Shown here: positions 1 to 10,784 of the stretch, piece after piece
Layout: each line of letters starts with the position of its first letter
Position numbering within the stretch: the stretch's first letter is position 1
DNA from: Riptortus pedestris
Taxonomy: Eukaryota; Arthropoda; Insecta; Hemiptera; Alydidae
Direction of reading: 5' to 3'
Length of the DNA: 64,000 nt
Assembly (NCBI GenBank): GCA_019009955.1
Contig: CM032228.1
Span: 6,764,001 to 6,828,000 of the forward strand
Program-made: the position numbers and the translations under genes
The notes under the pieces: model-generated
Databases searched by the model: none
Told to the model about the DNA's origin: nothing
Seen by the model: the letters and a program-made list of their open reading frames with translations, nothing else

Positions 1-527
1 TAATACTTCATTTAGCTAATGGAGATTCAGATTTTCTGGTCTCCCAGGTTTGGAACGTAATGAGATATGGTTAGTCATATTTATTTTTCTCACGTATTTA
101 TTTTCTTCACTATCGTTATCAGGTGGCGCAGAACAAATAAAATAAAAAGGAAGAAGTGAGGACACAACCATCTGTGCCTACCCGAGACCAAAACTCCAAC
201 ATTTCCAGCTGATGCCGATCATTTTGAGAGGTACTGGCCCTGCGAGATGAGGAGATGCAAATCACGTAATTTAGCGATAACCAGATGATTGGGGAATTGG
301 TGTGTGAGAAAGAAGACTACTACCACGTACAGGATCACCCTGGCTAATCTTCTTCCAACGGCCTATCAGTTGGTGAAATTAGGGGCCCTCTCAATTCTTT
401 TTACAAAAATGTTTACTGAGAAGATAATGCTCAAAGGCAATACTTACACCTATGTATTTCCCTTCAGACTGGATAAGATGTAAGAACGGGGTCAAAATAG
501 CATTTTATTTTGATGCTTCTAAATAAC
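1..527. other. no gene recognised
   Basis: AT-rich sequence with no long open frame, no splice-bounded exon that I recognise and no clear repeat. The later exons of the minus-strand PRDX5 gene would be expected on this side, but I looked for the next conserved block and did not find it, so it probably lies left of the window. Confidence 0.4.
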
Positions 528-756
528 CATTCAGGTTAGAACATGTGAGTTAAAGCTCTGCCTTTAATCTCACACGGTAAACTTAGAATGGCGAGTTCGA
601 TTCCCACCAGGGCAATAGAAATTTATTTAGTGACAAACGCATTAACTAAAATCCTTAATCCCACCCTGGCTAAAAAAGGGAGGTAACCTATAGATAACCC
701 ATCCCAATTAATCATAGTACCAAAAAGTGGACATTAATAAATAATAATAATAAGTT
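528..756 (+). repeat. tRNA-derived SINE copy
   Basis: The 5' part reads like a tRNA gene: a 'catgtgagttaaagc' A-box-like segment, then the B-box motif 'gagttcgattccc' about 45 bases later. A non-tRNA body follows ('tttatttagtgac', 'ggtaacctatagataaccc') and the copy ends in an (ATAATA)n tail. The same unit recurs at 1898, 3478 (reverse), 4592, 10030, 10873 (reverse), 36660 and 41234, which makes it a dispersed family. The polymerase III head and simple tail indicate a SINE that would rely on a LINE for movement; no such LINE is visible here. Confidence 0.8.
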
Positions 757-1897
757 CAAATTATAATAAGCACAAATGGACTCGTGCCAAAAACCACAAT
801 AGCAAGCGCCAAGAATTTAAATCTGCCAACAGAAACTATAAAAGAAGCACAGCAAGGGGTACTTCTTGATACTGCAAGAATTGTGTGAAAATTTTTATAT
901 CCCCATCAACATATGTCACAATCACAAACTCCATACCGGTTGGATTTTCCCCAGATAAACCTTCCTATAATAATAAATAGCCATTTATTCAAATTTCCTC
1001 ACTTAATGTGATAACATTTAAATGGAATACCCATAATCAATAATATTCAGGCTGTTATATTATTCAAAATTGTTACACCTATATTCATGACCAAATAATT
1101 GGTTAAGGGGGACGAAAAAAGAATTTTTTTAATATTTTATATCCATATTAGCAATACATTTATTCATAAAGAACCATTTTAAATTCATAAGGAATGTTAT
1201 TAAATAGCAGCCAATTTATGCTACCACAAGTTATCTAAAGGTTACCATCCTTTTCTAGCTAGTATGGGACGAATGTTCTGCCACTAAATTATTTCCCATA
1301 GTCATAGTAAATTTTATGACCCTGAAGTAAACCCATACAAATATTAGTGCCCTAAACTAAAAACCAACTTTTTTTACTATATCACATTTCCAAATACAAA
1401 TATTGAATATCAATTTTATCATTTGTGCAGAGAAAGCCACTCCTTTTATATTGATTCCAATAAGGAAGTGGGTACGCTTCTGCATAAAAATATCCCACTT
1501 CTTAAGTTTATAGATACTTCTAAAAGGGTTGGTAGTATCCAGGTTGGGTGTTGCTGATTTATCAAGAGTGATCCCCTAGTTCAGGTCTAGAAGGTTCAGG
1601 ACAGATATTTATGAGTTGCAAGACGATTGCCAGACTTGAATCGGGACAAGGACTTAGTAGAAGGTTAAATCATGATGTGAGTAATTTGAATATGTATTGG
1701 TTGTACGGAAGCATTTAATCCAAGAGTATGGATGCATTTGGGAGGCAATGGCCATGATAAAATATTGCAGAAGAGCATCAACAGGGAGAAAGATTTTAAG
1801 AGTGAGCCCCCCACCCCACAAAGGGTGAATATTTCATGTGAATAGCCTGAGCAGAGGGACATGGCGACCTACCAGCAGCTCATGCCATATATAACTG
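757..1897. other. intergenic, degraded repeat remnants
   Basis: No gene is supported. A worn reverse-strand fragment of the SINE body lies at about 1215-1300 ('gctaccacaagttatctaaaggttacc' resembles the SINE 3' half read backwards). The small open frames here have no recognisable features. Confidence 0.4.
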
Positions 1898-2541
1898 TGG
1901 GGGCTCAGTTAGGGTGTTGGTCTTAACCTCACATGGTAAATCTAGAGCAGTGAGTTTGATGGCACCTGAATAATAGGAATTTATTTAGTGGTGAATTCAT
2001 TAACACGTTGAGTGCTAAGGTACCTGCCGGCGGGCAAATAGTACTTTCCCCCCAGGCGCATTGCCTGCCGGCGGGCAACCTTCCTACACACTTTTACTAG
2101 CCCCCACCACTTAGCTTCTACTTCTTTCATGGAATTCATTATACAAAGGTTCGAGCAGTGTGAAACAGAGTTGCGCCTTGAGCTTACAATTTTTTCAATA
2201 CAAAAAAGTTCATGTTTTGGATTTCTTAGATTTCACGTAAGTATTTTAAATTAATTCACTTTAATTTTTTTCTTCACACAATAGCCACAATCATAATAGC
2301 AAGATTTTTATTTTTTCTATTTTACCGATAAATAAAATCTCTCAATGAAATAAAATATGAAGAAAACAAAAACATTTTTTTTTGAGCAATTAGCATGAAA
2401 TTTGAATTTGGGGTCCCGCTCAGAACGTGTTAAACAAAATCCATAGCCCCACCCTGGCTAGGAAAGGGTAGAAACCTATAAATAACCTTTACCAATTAGC
2501 CATTGTAGCACAAAATGGATGTTAATAAATAAAAATATGCA
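1898..2541 (+). repeat. SINE copy split by a DNA transposon
   Basis: The SINE head (tRNA-like part, B box at about 1950) runs to the 'gtgaattcatt' block. The SINE resumes after 2433 with 'aaaatccatagccccaccctggctagg' and ends in 'aataaataaaaat'. Removing 2004-2429 and one TTAA restores the order seen in other copies of the family. The interruption is annotated separately. Confidence 0.8.
2004..2429. mobile_element. piggyBac-like MITE
   Basis: TTAA stands on both sides (2000-2003 and 2430-2433). The ends are short inverted repeats beginning CACGTT: 'CACGTTGAGTGC' on the left and, reverse-complemented, 'CACGTTCTGAGC' on the right. TTAA duplication and TIRs of this kind are the signature of piggyBac-superfamily transposons. 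At about 426 bp it has no coding capacity and would need a transposase supplied elsewhere. Two copies of the palindromic GC motif 'cctgccggcgggca' lie near the left end. Its insertion inside a SINE shows that it moved after the SINE did. Confidence 0.75.
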
Positions 2542-3274
2542 AATGCTGCACTAATAGAGCAACTTCGTACCCATCTGTGTAATTACATAATTAATTTCAA
2601 TTTAGCACAAATCAAGGGTATTACCATTAGGTATCATCAAAATATTTAATTCCAATTTCTAAGATTTAATCTAGATTTTCTATTCTAATTGGGGGGGGGG
2701 TATAGTTATTTGTGCAGGAGGCAGCTTTATTTTCAATATCCCTTGAGAAGACTCCTAGGTTTGGGGAGACCCTCCCACCTCATGTTCCATAACTGTATTG
2801 GGTTGTCTGGAAAGTTTGTAGAGATTTTGAAAATAAGGTTTTATCTAAATTCTTTCAACTCATAATGAATACAATGGTTATTTGTGTTTATACACTATTA
2901 ATCCTCAATGTATCAACTCTGTTCATATTTATTAATTTATCTTTATCAAGGGTCAGTATGACTAGTTTCTGCTAACTGTACATATATATCCACAAAAGAG
3001 ATTTTGGCACAAATTTGAAATGGATCTCAAATAAAAAAGTTGGAATTATGAAAATGATATTATACAGGATATAAAGTGTAAGATTGTCATATCTATTGAC
3101 CTAAATTATAATACGATCAATAATTACTTGTATGTTACAACTAGAGAGTAAGAAATCAATGTAAGATAAATGATTTCTGTGTTTTATTTAAATGGAGAAA
3201 CTATATCGAATTCACTCGTTCCCAAAACCTAAGGGAATATAAGTTTAATAAGAGCATAAATAGAAGGAGCTCAC
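2542..3274. other. PRDX5 intron sequence, no repeat recognised
   Basis: AT-rich, with a poly-G run near 2690. It would be the start of the intron following PRDX5 exon 2, because that exon's donor site reads leftward from 3274. No coding exon seen. Confidence 0.4.
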
Positions 3275-3409
3275 CTTTGAACAGCCTGGAGTGAAAGCAC
3301 CAGGTACGGCAAAAACAACTATTTTCTTGCCAGCAGAAAGCTCTGCAATGTTGACTTTATTGGCTGGCGAGTCTTCATAGAGATCAACGCTTGGGACCTT
3401 ATCTCCAAC
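3275..3409 (-). CDS. PRDX5: peroxiredoxin-5, coding exon 2 (partial gene)
   Basis: Peroxiredoxin-5 is an atypical 2-Cys thiol peroxidase that reduces H2O2, alkyl hydroperoxides and peroxynitrite in mitochondria, peroxisomes and cytosol, with thioredoxin as reductant. This 135-nt exon encodes exactly 45 residues, starting [13 protein letters not shown] and ending [11 protein letters not shown]. The last block is the family's active-site signature P-G-A-F-T-P-x-C; its Cys (exon residue 43) is the peroxidatic cysteine. A pyrimidine-rich acceptor (TTTTATTCCAG) precedes it and a GTGAGC donor follows at 3274-3269. It begins and ends on codon boundaries, so it joins exon 1 in phase (...MPIQ|VGDKV...). 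The next part of the protein and the resolving cysteine are not in the window. Identification rests on motif recognition and is strong. Confidence 0.93.
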
Positions 3410-3477
3410 CTGGAATAAAAAAATAAATAACTATTTTATTATATCAGACTTTAGATTTGATTATAAAATTACTTATG

Positions 3478-3690
3478 TCCACTTTTTGCTAATATGGCTA
3501 ATTAGGAAGGGTTATCTATGGGTTACCATCCTTTTCTAACCAGGCTGGGACTAAGGATATTATTTACTGAGTCCGCCACTAAATAAATTCCTATTGCCCA
3601 GGTGAGAATTGAATTTGTCACTCTAGGTTTGCCATTTGAGGTTAAGGCCAATGTTTTGACTCACACGGCTAACCAAAACCCCAAAGAGTT
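3478..3690 (-). repeat. SINE copy, reverse orientation
   Basis: Reverse complement of the family at 528-756: 'gtccactttttgctaatatgg' tail end, 'ggttaccatccttttctaaccaggctgggac' body, then the B-box region read backwards ('gagaattgaatttgtcactc') and the head 'cacacggctaacc'. It sits in PRDX5 intron 1, about 70 bp upstream of exon 2. Confidence 0.75.
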
Positions 3691-3744
3691 ATAAAAGACA
3701 CAGTATTTATGTTTAAAAAAAAAATAAAAAAATTCCTCGACCAA

Positions 3745-4075
3745 CAGTGTAATCTCTAACACTTTTTTTTAGCCGATTTATTATTACAGAGATATTTTGA
3801 TTCCCCCCCTCTTGTCCATAGGCCCGATTCCAGCCCTTAACGAACTTAACATTTAACTTTACTTGAAACGGATAGATATCGAGTTTGGAAAGAATCAAAG
3901 CAAAAATCGCAACTGCTAAAATGATAACATGCAAGTATATAAATATACATACTATTGTATTTTGAACAGACCTCATTTTCATCGTGTCCTAGTTAGGATG
4001 GATGGGCATTTGAAGAAATTTTTCGAAAATCAGGCATGAATACAACTTCATTTGCTGATTTTCCTTAAGGTAAAT
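3745..4075 (+). repeat. family A remnant
   Basis: Degraded copy of the family A repeat. The interior 'cttaacatttaactttacttg' and 'gatatcgagtttggaaag' blocks are followed by the 3' block 'aggatggatgggcatttgaag' and the end 'gctgattttccttaagg'. Many substitutions suggest an old insertion. Confidence 0.55.
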
Positions 4076-4591
4076 AGTTTAAGTCAAAATAGTCAGATCA
4101 AGACATGTATTCAATTATATTTTTAATAATTAAGGCTAATTAGCATTCTGCTATTATTGTTAATTTCAATGTGCTCTGTGTTTCTTACTCCTAGAGAGAA
4201 TGTCTCATCAGGAAGCGTGTATGCTCAACAACTAAATTTCGTTTAATAATTTCATTATTAATTTAATAGTAAAATTTTTCGGACATGCCTGGTGTTAAAC
4301 TGGATATTATGAAATCCTAGTCCAGTACTCTATATTTGAGCTATAGTCACAGCTAATAACCTGTAGAAAGAATCTTTCTCTCACAGCCAAACTCAGGGAA
4401 TTCAAATTTTCTCAAATTGGAAGTAATAAAATTATTAATTATATAGGAGGGATTAAAATTGATAAAATTTAAGAATTTTTTTGTTGGTCCTCAAGTGCAG
4501 TAACGTTAATGAGAAAAAAATAAATATTTTTCAAGAGTAGAAGACAAGAAATGTGTAAAACAGGTTGTAATCAGTTATAAGTTATTGTGGG

Positions 4592-4772
4592 TGCTCAGGT
4601 TAGCCATGTGAGCTAAAGCATTGGCCTTAATCTCACATGGTAAACCTAGAGTGGCGAGTTAAACTCTCCCTTGGGTTGATTATTTGTAAAATCCTTAGTC
4701 GTGTGATAACCTGTAGATAGCCTATCCCAATTAGTCATGGTAGCAAAAAGTGGATGTTAATAAATAATAATA
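4592..4772 (+). repeat. SINE copy
   Basis: Starts 'ggtgctcaggttagccatgtgagc', which is the best-preserved 5' end of the family, and ends (ATAATA)n. The B-box region is altered ('gagttaaactctcccttgg') and part of the body is deleted. Lies within PRDX5 intron 1. Confidence 0.75.
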
Positions 4773-5134
4773 ATAACTGATTGTGCTTTAAGGATATTAT
4801 TAGTGTTATTTAACAGCATCAACAAAATAAATCTGGTTCAACATCCGATGAAGTGCCAAGGCCTGCTGAACAGTTGTTTGGAGCAGTCAAGTAGTCATCA
4901 GTCCCTGCCATATTGTGGCAAGATGACAGCCCAAAGTAGCTACTTCTTTATTCAAGTAATTATGTAATTGCCTCACAATGCTGAGTGAGTAGTGGGTACC
5001 GGTAACGTCCAAACTCAAAGCCCGGTGACCATACAGCTAAATCAAATTCAGAGTACAAACCTAGTATACTAGTTAGTTGGCAGTTTTAATCTACAAGCAA
5101 ATGTGAAGTTTGATATTGAGGTTGTATGAGGAAG

Positions 5135-5430
5135 GAGTAGCAGTGGTGTAGTGAGTAATTGACTATACTCCAGGACTAAAGATGCAGAGTTCAAATCCCA
5201 CAATGCATCTCTGAACTTTATTTAGCTGTGCAGTTACTAGGCATTCAGGTTGGAAGTGTATCCATTCGCCCTGCTCCTACTCAGCAATGGGCGCTTCTTC
5301 TGTAGCTATAGGAATAAAGACGTAGTTACCTTTGGTCTGCAATGCCACCATAATTAATGTAGGGTGTCAAGCTGAGCAAAGACATGTAGCAGAACTGGGC
5401 CCTACATAGGCTGATGACAAATTGACTCAA
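5135..5430 (+). repeat. second tRNA-like repeat, possible SINE
   Basis: 'gtagcagtggtgtagtgag' resembles an A box and 'gagttcaaatccc', about 50 bases on, matches the B-box pattern. A unique-looking 200-base body follows. Only one copy is visible in the window, so family status is unproven; a tRNA pseudogene is the alternative. Confidence 0.4.
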
Positions 5431-7339
5431 TCTCCCACATGAGCAGTATAATTATTTAACATTATTTAATACAAAGGGCTGCAATTTTCAAAAAATGACC
5501 TCCACTAAGAAAATGATTTCTGGAAGATTCCCATTTTAGAGACGGAAAGGAATGAAGCAGTAATTGCTTAGTATCATGGTTTTATAAGTGGAAATTATAT
5601 AATTTCTTTATGGATAATCATTATTGTTTACATATTGTGCAAGATTGAAACATTTCATTTACATATCCTCAAACTGAAATAGGGTTAAAACTATGTTGAA
5701 CCATTGACAGTTATATCTATAATAGGCAGTTATATCTATAAGCTACAAAATGTTTTACTTCGACTTCGAACTGAAGCTTCTGTCACTGTCCAGTTGAAGC
5801 CTGTTATTCTGGAATTTCTAGAAGGAATTTAACTGATTAAAACAATGAAAGGCCACACATATTTTATTAAATAGGAATATGCCAAATGTATGGGGATTAA
5901 ATACAATATAGGTAGTTTTTATAATGGGGCAGGACAATTATTATGTTTCAACCCCCTCCCCCCCCTTATTAATAAGCCAATAAAAAACGATTTGTTGATA
6001 ATTAACAAAACTTTCATCTTTAATTAATATTGATAGGTTATGTAAAAGACTATGGAATTCATATATAATACAATATAGGATTCCCATAGCATTCCAAAAC
6101 AGTAATTATAGGAGTGAATTAATCATTAAACAGAATTGCCATTTTTCCCCCAATAAAATGAGAAAATTCCACTAATAAACTAAAGCCACTTAAAGACTAG
6201 AATGATTTGGTCTATTCCTGTATAGTTATGTATGTCTCTCAAGGTACATAATTATGTTATAATGTACTGTATATAATTATGTAATAAGGTACATAAGTAT
6301 GTTATAATGTATTATGAATTACAGAGTTGAAGCCAGAAAAATAACTGTGATATAACAATAAAACCACCAAGTACAAAAAGTTATATATTACCTAAACTAA
6401 AGTCAAAATTTGGCATTGTATATGTCGAAATGGTTTAAAAATACAGGTAAAAAATAGCATTTATCAGGATTCTTGAAGAATAGCAGACTAGAAGAGTATT
6501 TAGATAGAATAATTTATGTATATCAAAGGGCCAGCTTACATTGATCATCAATTCATATTACAAAAACTCACACTGTATCATTTTCTTATGAAAATTTAAG
6601 GCATAATTCGACTCAAAATTAAATAAGCATATGGAGGAGTAATGTTCCTCAAAGGCCATGGCAAATATGAAGAGATTATGCAGTGAAATCAATAAGCAGC
6701 TCATTGCATGAATACTGTTTGTAAAAGCTTCAATGAAATGACAATTTGATTAGATAAGTTTTATACTATTTATGATGAGGCAAGTGGTTAACGATAAGGC
6801 TTAAATAGGCTGGTTGATCAATTTCTTAACATAATAAAAAACAAGAATTGTATTGTTTTCAATAGCAAAAAGCACAGAGGAGTAATTACTTTGAGAAATA
6901 TGATTGGTTAAATTACAAAAGTTGATAACAGGGTAGTTCTTTAAGGTAAGGTTTTGGAAAATAATTTTGAGCGAATGCTGGATGGAATTAAGAAAATTGT
7001 GTTCATTTGGGTGTTGTTTTGATGCATAGTATATTTAAGAATGTTTTGATAAGGGATCTAGTTTTTAATTTTAAAGGCTTCCGATTAGATCAGGTGGTCT
7101 TATCAGGCAAGGATTAATCATTTTGGCTCAGAATGAAGCAAATTCGAGATCGTTTGAAGAAACCAAAAAAAACTCATAACAAGTAGCACTATATATTGTT
7201 TTTACCTCAGCTCCATTAGGACGTATTTCTTGTTCATTGCAAAAACTGTAAGGAGGGGTAAAGGTTATAAACCGCTAGTTATCAATAACCTCCAGCGGGC
7301 TAGGCAGTGCTAATAGGCAAGTTAGGAAAGGTATATTAC

Positions 7340-7438
7340 CTGAATAGGCATGTTGATTGCTGAGGAGAGATGGAGAGAGCGATTCAGCAATATTCGTGAG
7401 AAGAGCTTGCTGGCTGAGCGAACAGTGAGCGAATGCAT
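7340..7438 (-). CDS. PRDX5: peroxiredoxin-5, first coding exon
   Basis: Encodes 33 residues starting MHSLTVRSASKLFSRILLN and ending NMPIQ, then a GTAATA donor at 7339-7334. The first 29 residues are rich in R, S and L and lack acids, as expected for a mitochondrial targeting peptide. A second ATG (residue 30) gives MPIQ|VGDK, the position where vertebrate PRDX5 has its short-form start just before the VGD motif. The upstream ATG is the first possible start because an in-frame TAA (7457-7459) lies 7 codons before it. The exon ends on a codon boundary and joins the exon at 3275-3409 in phase. Regulation by alternative start choice (mitochondrial versus cytosolic or peroxisomal form) is inferred from the family. 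Confidence 0.87.
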
Positions 7439-7556
7439 TGGAAGAGCAGCGAAGGCTTACACAGACACTGGCCTTGGAGAAAGGACCTCCCTCCCTCTCG
7501 CTCCCACAGGCTTATATTTATCTATCTACTGCCGTTTTTTTTTGTTTTCAGTCTAA

Positions 7557-8750
7557 ATTCTCTTTTGCAAATACAACGAAGAAAACGAGGAAATAAACCA
7601 AAGAGGTAGGACAGAAAGCAAAACTATACGAGAAGAATATCGTATATTTAAGACGAATAATAAAATCCAAAGACTATTCGTTGCGAAAAATTATGCCTAG
7701 TAATGAATGAGGTGGAAAAGTATTTAGAAGGCTCCTTCCAGCAAAATAAACTTGTAAAATTTCTATTTTAGGAAATTTCCCTTATGGGGAAAATATCTAT
7801 CCATATATTTGTCTCTTATTGTTTAATCGTTATCTAACTCGAAATATAAGCGTTTCATACAAAACTAAAGATCAAGTCCGTTGACGGCTGAAATCTGACG
7901 ACGACGGGGGGGGGGGGGTTAGAGTGGAGGAATTTCGAAAATTCGGATTATATCTAGTACTATATGTTGGATCGAAAAATTGTATAGAACCGACCTTATT
8001 GCAAATTAAATTCAATCAAACGAAATATTTTCAGTTTTCTGTCTTCAGCAAACCCCCACTTCTGCTCATGTTACATAAACAATACTCTGTTATATAATAA
8101 ACCACATTATTTGAAGCTTAAATACCAAATATTGTTTTCAAGAGACCTTTATTATACGAGATGCATGCAAATATGTACTGGCGACCCCCCCCCCACCGTC
8201 TTAAGTTCTTGGACTTCTAAAATTTGATTGATTGGGATACAAATTATTCTGATTCATTATAAACTACAGTAATAGATATAGTAATTAGTTTTCAATAAAA
8301 TTAATATGTTTTATGCTGATATAATTCAGCAATTCTTTCCGGTGTCAGGTTGGCAGGCCTGTTTGTTTACATTTCAGATGCTTCCCATCGGGAGGATTCT
8401 CATTACTATTTGTATTTATTCACTTGATGTTCACGGTGGTGTTGTGTTAGCAGTATGTAGATTTATCTATTGTTAAGCTTCACGAGGGAAATCTGTTTAG
8501 TTTACGAAGCCCCTGCGTGACGGACTTTTTATTCAAGTTCAATTCTCTTTTGCAAATACAACGAAGAAAACAAGGAAATAAACCAAAGAGGTACTACAAA
8601 AAGAAAAAAAGTATGTATATATGAAGAGTATCATATGTTTAAGACGAATATTAAAATCGAAGGACTATTCATTGCGAAAAATGATGCCTATTTATGAATG
8701 AGTATTTAGAAGGCTCCTTTTAGCAAAATAAACTTGTACAATTACTATTT
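7557..8750. repeat. ~200-bp direct duplication flanking a family A copy
   Basis: Segment 7557-7770 and segment 8541-8750 share a long common order ('tctcttttgcaaatacaacg', 'ggaaataaaccaaagagg', 'gacgaataataaaatccaaag', 'gaaggctcctt'). A reverse family A copy fills the gap. The duplicated segment lies just upstream of the PRDX5 first exon, so it may include promoter or 5' UTR sequence. Confidence 0.7.
7785..8532 (-). repeat. family A copy, reverse, long form
   Basis: Left end 'ggaaatttcccttatggggaaa' is a worn version of the hairpin tip. The interior carries 'gatcaagtccgttgacggctgaaat', the poly-G tract near 7908, 'catttgaagcttaaatacc', and the right-hand end 'gcccctgcgtgacggacttt'. It includes the longer right-hand body (poly-C near 8190, 'ttcattataaactacagtaa'). 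Confidence 0.7.
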
Positions 8751-8960
8751 TTGCCTTTGTAATCAGAAATACTTTGGGATCCCCATTGCCCTTATGCAGT
8801 TTAGCCACTTGGAAAATACATTCAGCTCCATGTCTACTAAGAGTTAAATAAATTAAATAACTTCCCATAGCAAATATTGCTGTCCATTGACTTACTTTCC
8901 GTTGATATGGTCATTAATAAAGAAAAAGCTAGTTCCACTATTCAGTAAATCAAATTTAAA

Positions 8961-9399
8961 AAGTCCGTCACGCAGGGCTGCGTTAACTAAGCAGATTTCC
9001 CACGTGATGTTATACAATAGAGAAATTTCACGAGAACCGAGCAGTTAAGGAAACGGCCGAACTAGCTTTTGGCGGGAAAGTCACTCGCCCGTTAGTCGTC
9101 CAGATTTAATAAAAATGCAAATATCTCGGTTAATATTCAAGCCAGAGAATAAATGTATATAACAATATTTATAGTAAATTTAATTTGCAGTAAGATTGTT
9201 TCTTTACAATTTTTCGATCAGACGTATAGTAACGGAGATATGTCGAATTTTCGAAAACCCTTCCCTCTAAAACCCTCCTCCAACTGGTCCGATTTCAGCC
9301 GTTAACGAAATTGATCTTTCATATTATCTAAAACGACTAAGTATCGAGTTTGGTAACGATCAAACAAAAATTGCGACCGCTAGAGCGGTAACAGACAAA

Positions 9400-9461
<62 letters not shown>

Positions 9462-9591
9462 TACAGTTTTGAACGGACCTCATTTTCGTCATCTACTTGG
9501 TAAGATCGATGGACATTTGAAGAAAAATTTCGAAAATTCCGTCATGAGAAAACCTCAATAGCTGATTTCCCTTAAGGGAAATCTGCTAAAA
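8961..9591 (+). mobile_element. family A, complete short copy (Helentron/HINE-like)
   Basis: A reference copy. Its 5' end carries the hairpin 'acgcagggctgcgt', followed by 'AGCAGATTTCCC' at about 8987. The interior has 'gcaaatatctcggttaatattc', a C-rich tract and 'gcgaccgctagagcggtaac', then (TA)n(GA)n, 'ggatcgatggacatttgaag', and the 3' hairpin 'gatttcccttaagggaaatc' with 'GGGAAATCTGCT' ending in CTAA. The 12-base subterminal inverted repeat, end hairpins and central microsatellite match non-autonomous Helentron (DINE/HINE) structure. No coding capacity. Superfamily assignment is inferred from structure, not from homology. Confidence 0.7.
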
Positions 9592-10029
9592 CTGAGGCCA
9601 ATGCCCTTGCAAGAGGAAGTCATTGAAGGTTGCAGTGAACATCTAAAACAAAATTTATGCCCTCGGAGCCCAAATGACGAATAACTACATACAATAAACG
9701 AAAAATTTATTTCATATGTGTAAACGTCTTCTATTACTAATAATAATGATTTATCTGAATCTCATCATTAACTGAAAGAATTAGAGTTGGCCAAATCCAC
9801 TGCCATCATTATTAATGTGTTCTTACTGAAACAATTCGAACAAAGGGGAGCACGATTTAAACTTGGTTAGTTATTTAGCGCATGAGAAACCCCACAGTAA
9901 TATTTTGTCCTATGTTCTTTAAGCTTTCTGTAATTGATCTCTAGAAGCAACATGAGAGTAAATTCTTACATTTTAATTTAACATCTAACACCTGGGGGAT
10001 TGCCAAGACTTATTTTTTTTTCGGAGGGG
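9592..10029. other. no gene recognised
   Basis: AT-rich spacer between a family A copy and a SINE, ending in a poly-T/poly-G stretch. Nothing identifiable. Confidence 0.4.
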
Positions 10030-10250
10030 GGGGGGGGTGAACATGTGAGTTAAGGCGTAAGTCTTATTCTCACATGGTAAACCTAGAGTGGCGGATTCGA
10101 TTCCCGCCCGGGCAAATAGGAATTTATTTAGTGACAAACTCATTTAAATAAAATCCATCGTCCCACTCTGCTAGAAAAGGGTGGTAACCTGTAGAAACCC
10201 CGTCCCAATGAGCCATAGTAGCCTAAAGTGGATCTTACTAAATAACATAG
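10030..10250 (+). repeat. SINE copy
   Basis: Lacks the first bases of the head (begins after a poly-G run with 'gaacatgtgagttaagg') but keeps the 'ggattcgattcccgcc' B box, the 'tttatttagtgac' block and the 'gtaacctgtag' block. Confidence 0.75.
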
Positions 10251-10399
10251 CATATTAAATGATCAATGTTTGGGTAAGAGGATTTTATTATTGCGGGTTC
10301 ATAAAATGAACATTAATAATTTTTCCCGTAGCGGAAACCTCCCCTCTTCATGTCTACCAGGCTACGCCCTGAAAACCATTTACTTATTTCCTGGAAACT

Positions 10400-10407
10400 T
10401 ATAGCGG

Positions 10408-10489
<82 letters not shown>

Positions 10490-10612
10490 TTTAACTGACC
10501 CCATTTTTGTCATCTCCTAGGTAGGATCGATGGACATTTAAGGAAACTTTTCGAAAATCGCGTCATGAGTACAACCTCAGTAGCTGATTTCCCTCAAGGG
10601 AAATCTCCTATA
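10400..10612 (+). repeat. family A right half
   Basis: Central (TA)n then (GA)n at 10400-10486, 'ggtaggatcgatggacattt', 'gagtacaacctcagtagctg' and the 3' hairpin 'gatttccctcaagggaaatc'. The left half is missing. Confidence 0.7.
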
Positions 10613-10784
10613 ATGCAAAAATCTCGGTTTAATATGCATGATAGAGAAAAAGAGAATAAACATCATTTAGGGAAACTTAAATTCACAACAAGATTGGTTC
10701 TATCTTATGTCGTCGTTTTTTGATCCGACTTATAATAACAGAGAAATTTTGAATTCTCGCCCCCTCCCCAGGATCATTAACGAA

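Larger units (their letters stand above)
3410..7339 (-). other. PRDX5 intron 1
   Basis: About 3.9 kb between two in-phase PRDX5 exons, with GTAATA at the 5' end and TTCCAG at the 3' end on the minus strand. It contains two SINEs, a degraded family A fragment and a second tRNA-like repeat, all listed separately. Stretches 4076-4590 and 5435-7330 hold AT-rich sequence where I see no gene and no repeat that I can name. Confidence 0.75.

Noticed and set aside
5135..5215. Functional tRNA gene
   Set aside because: Box-like motifs are present but I could not fold a cloverleaf with an acceptor stem; better described as a SINE-like head.
7200..7260. Extra PRDX5 exon on the minus strand between exon 1 and exon 2
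   Set aside because: An acceptor-like CCTTACAG and donor GTAAAA exist, but exons 1 and 2 already join in phase at the conserved MPI-x-VGD point, so an insertion there would break the protein.
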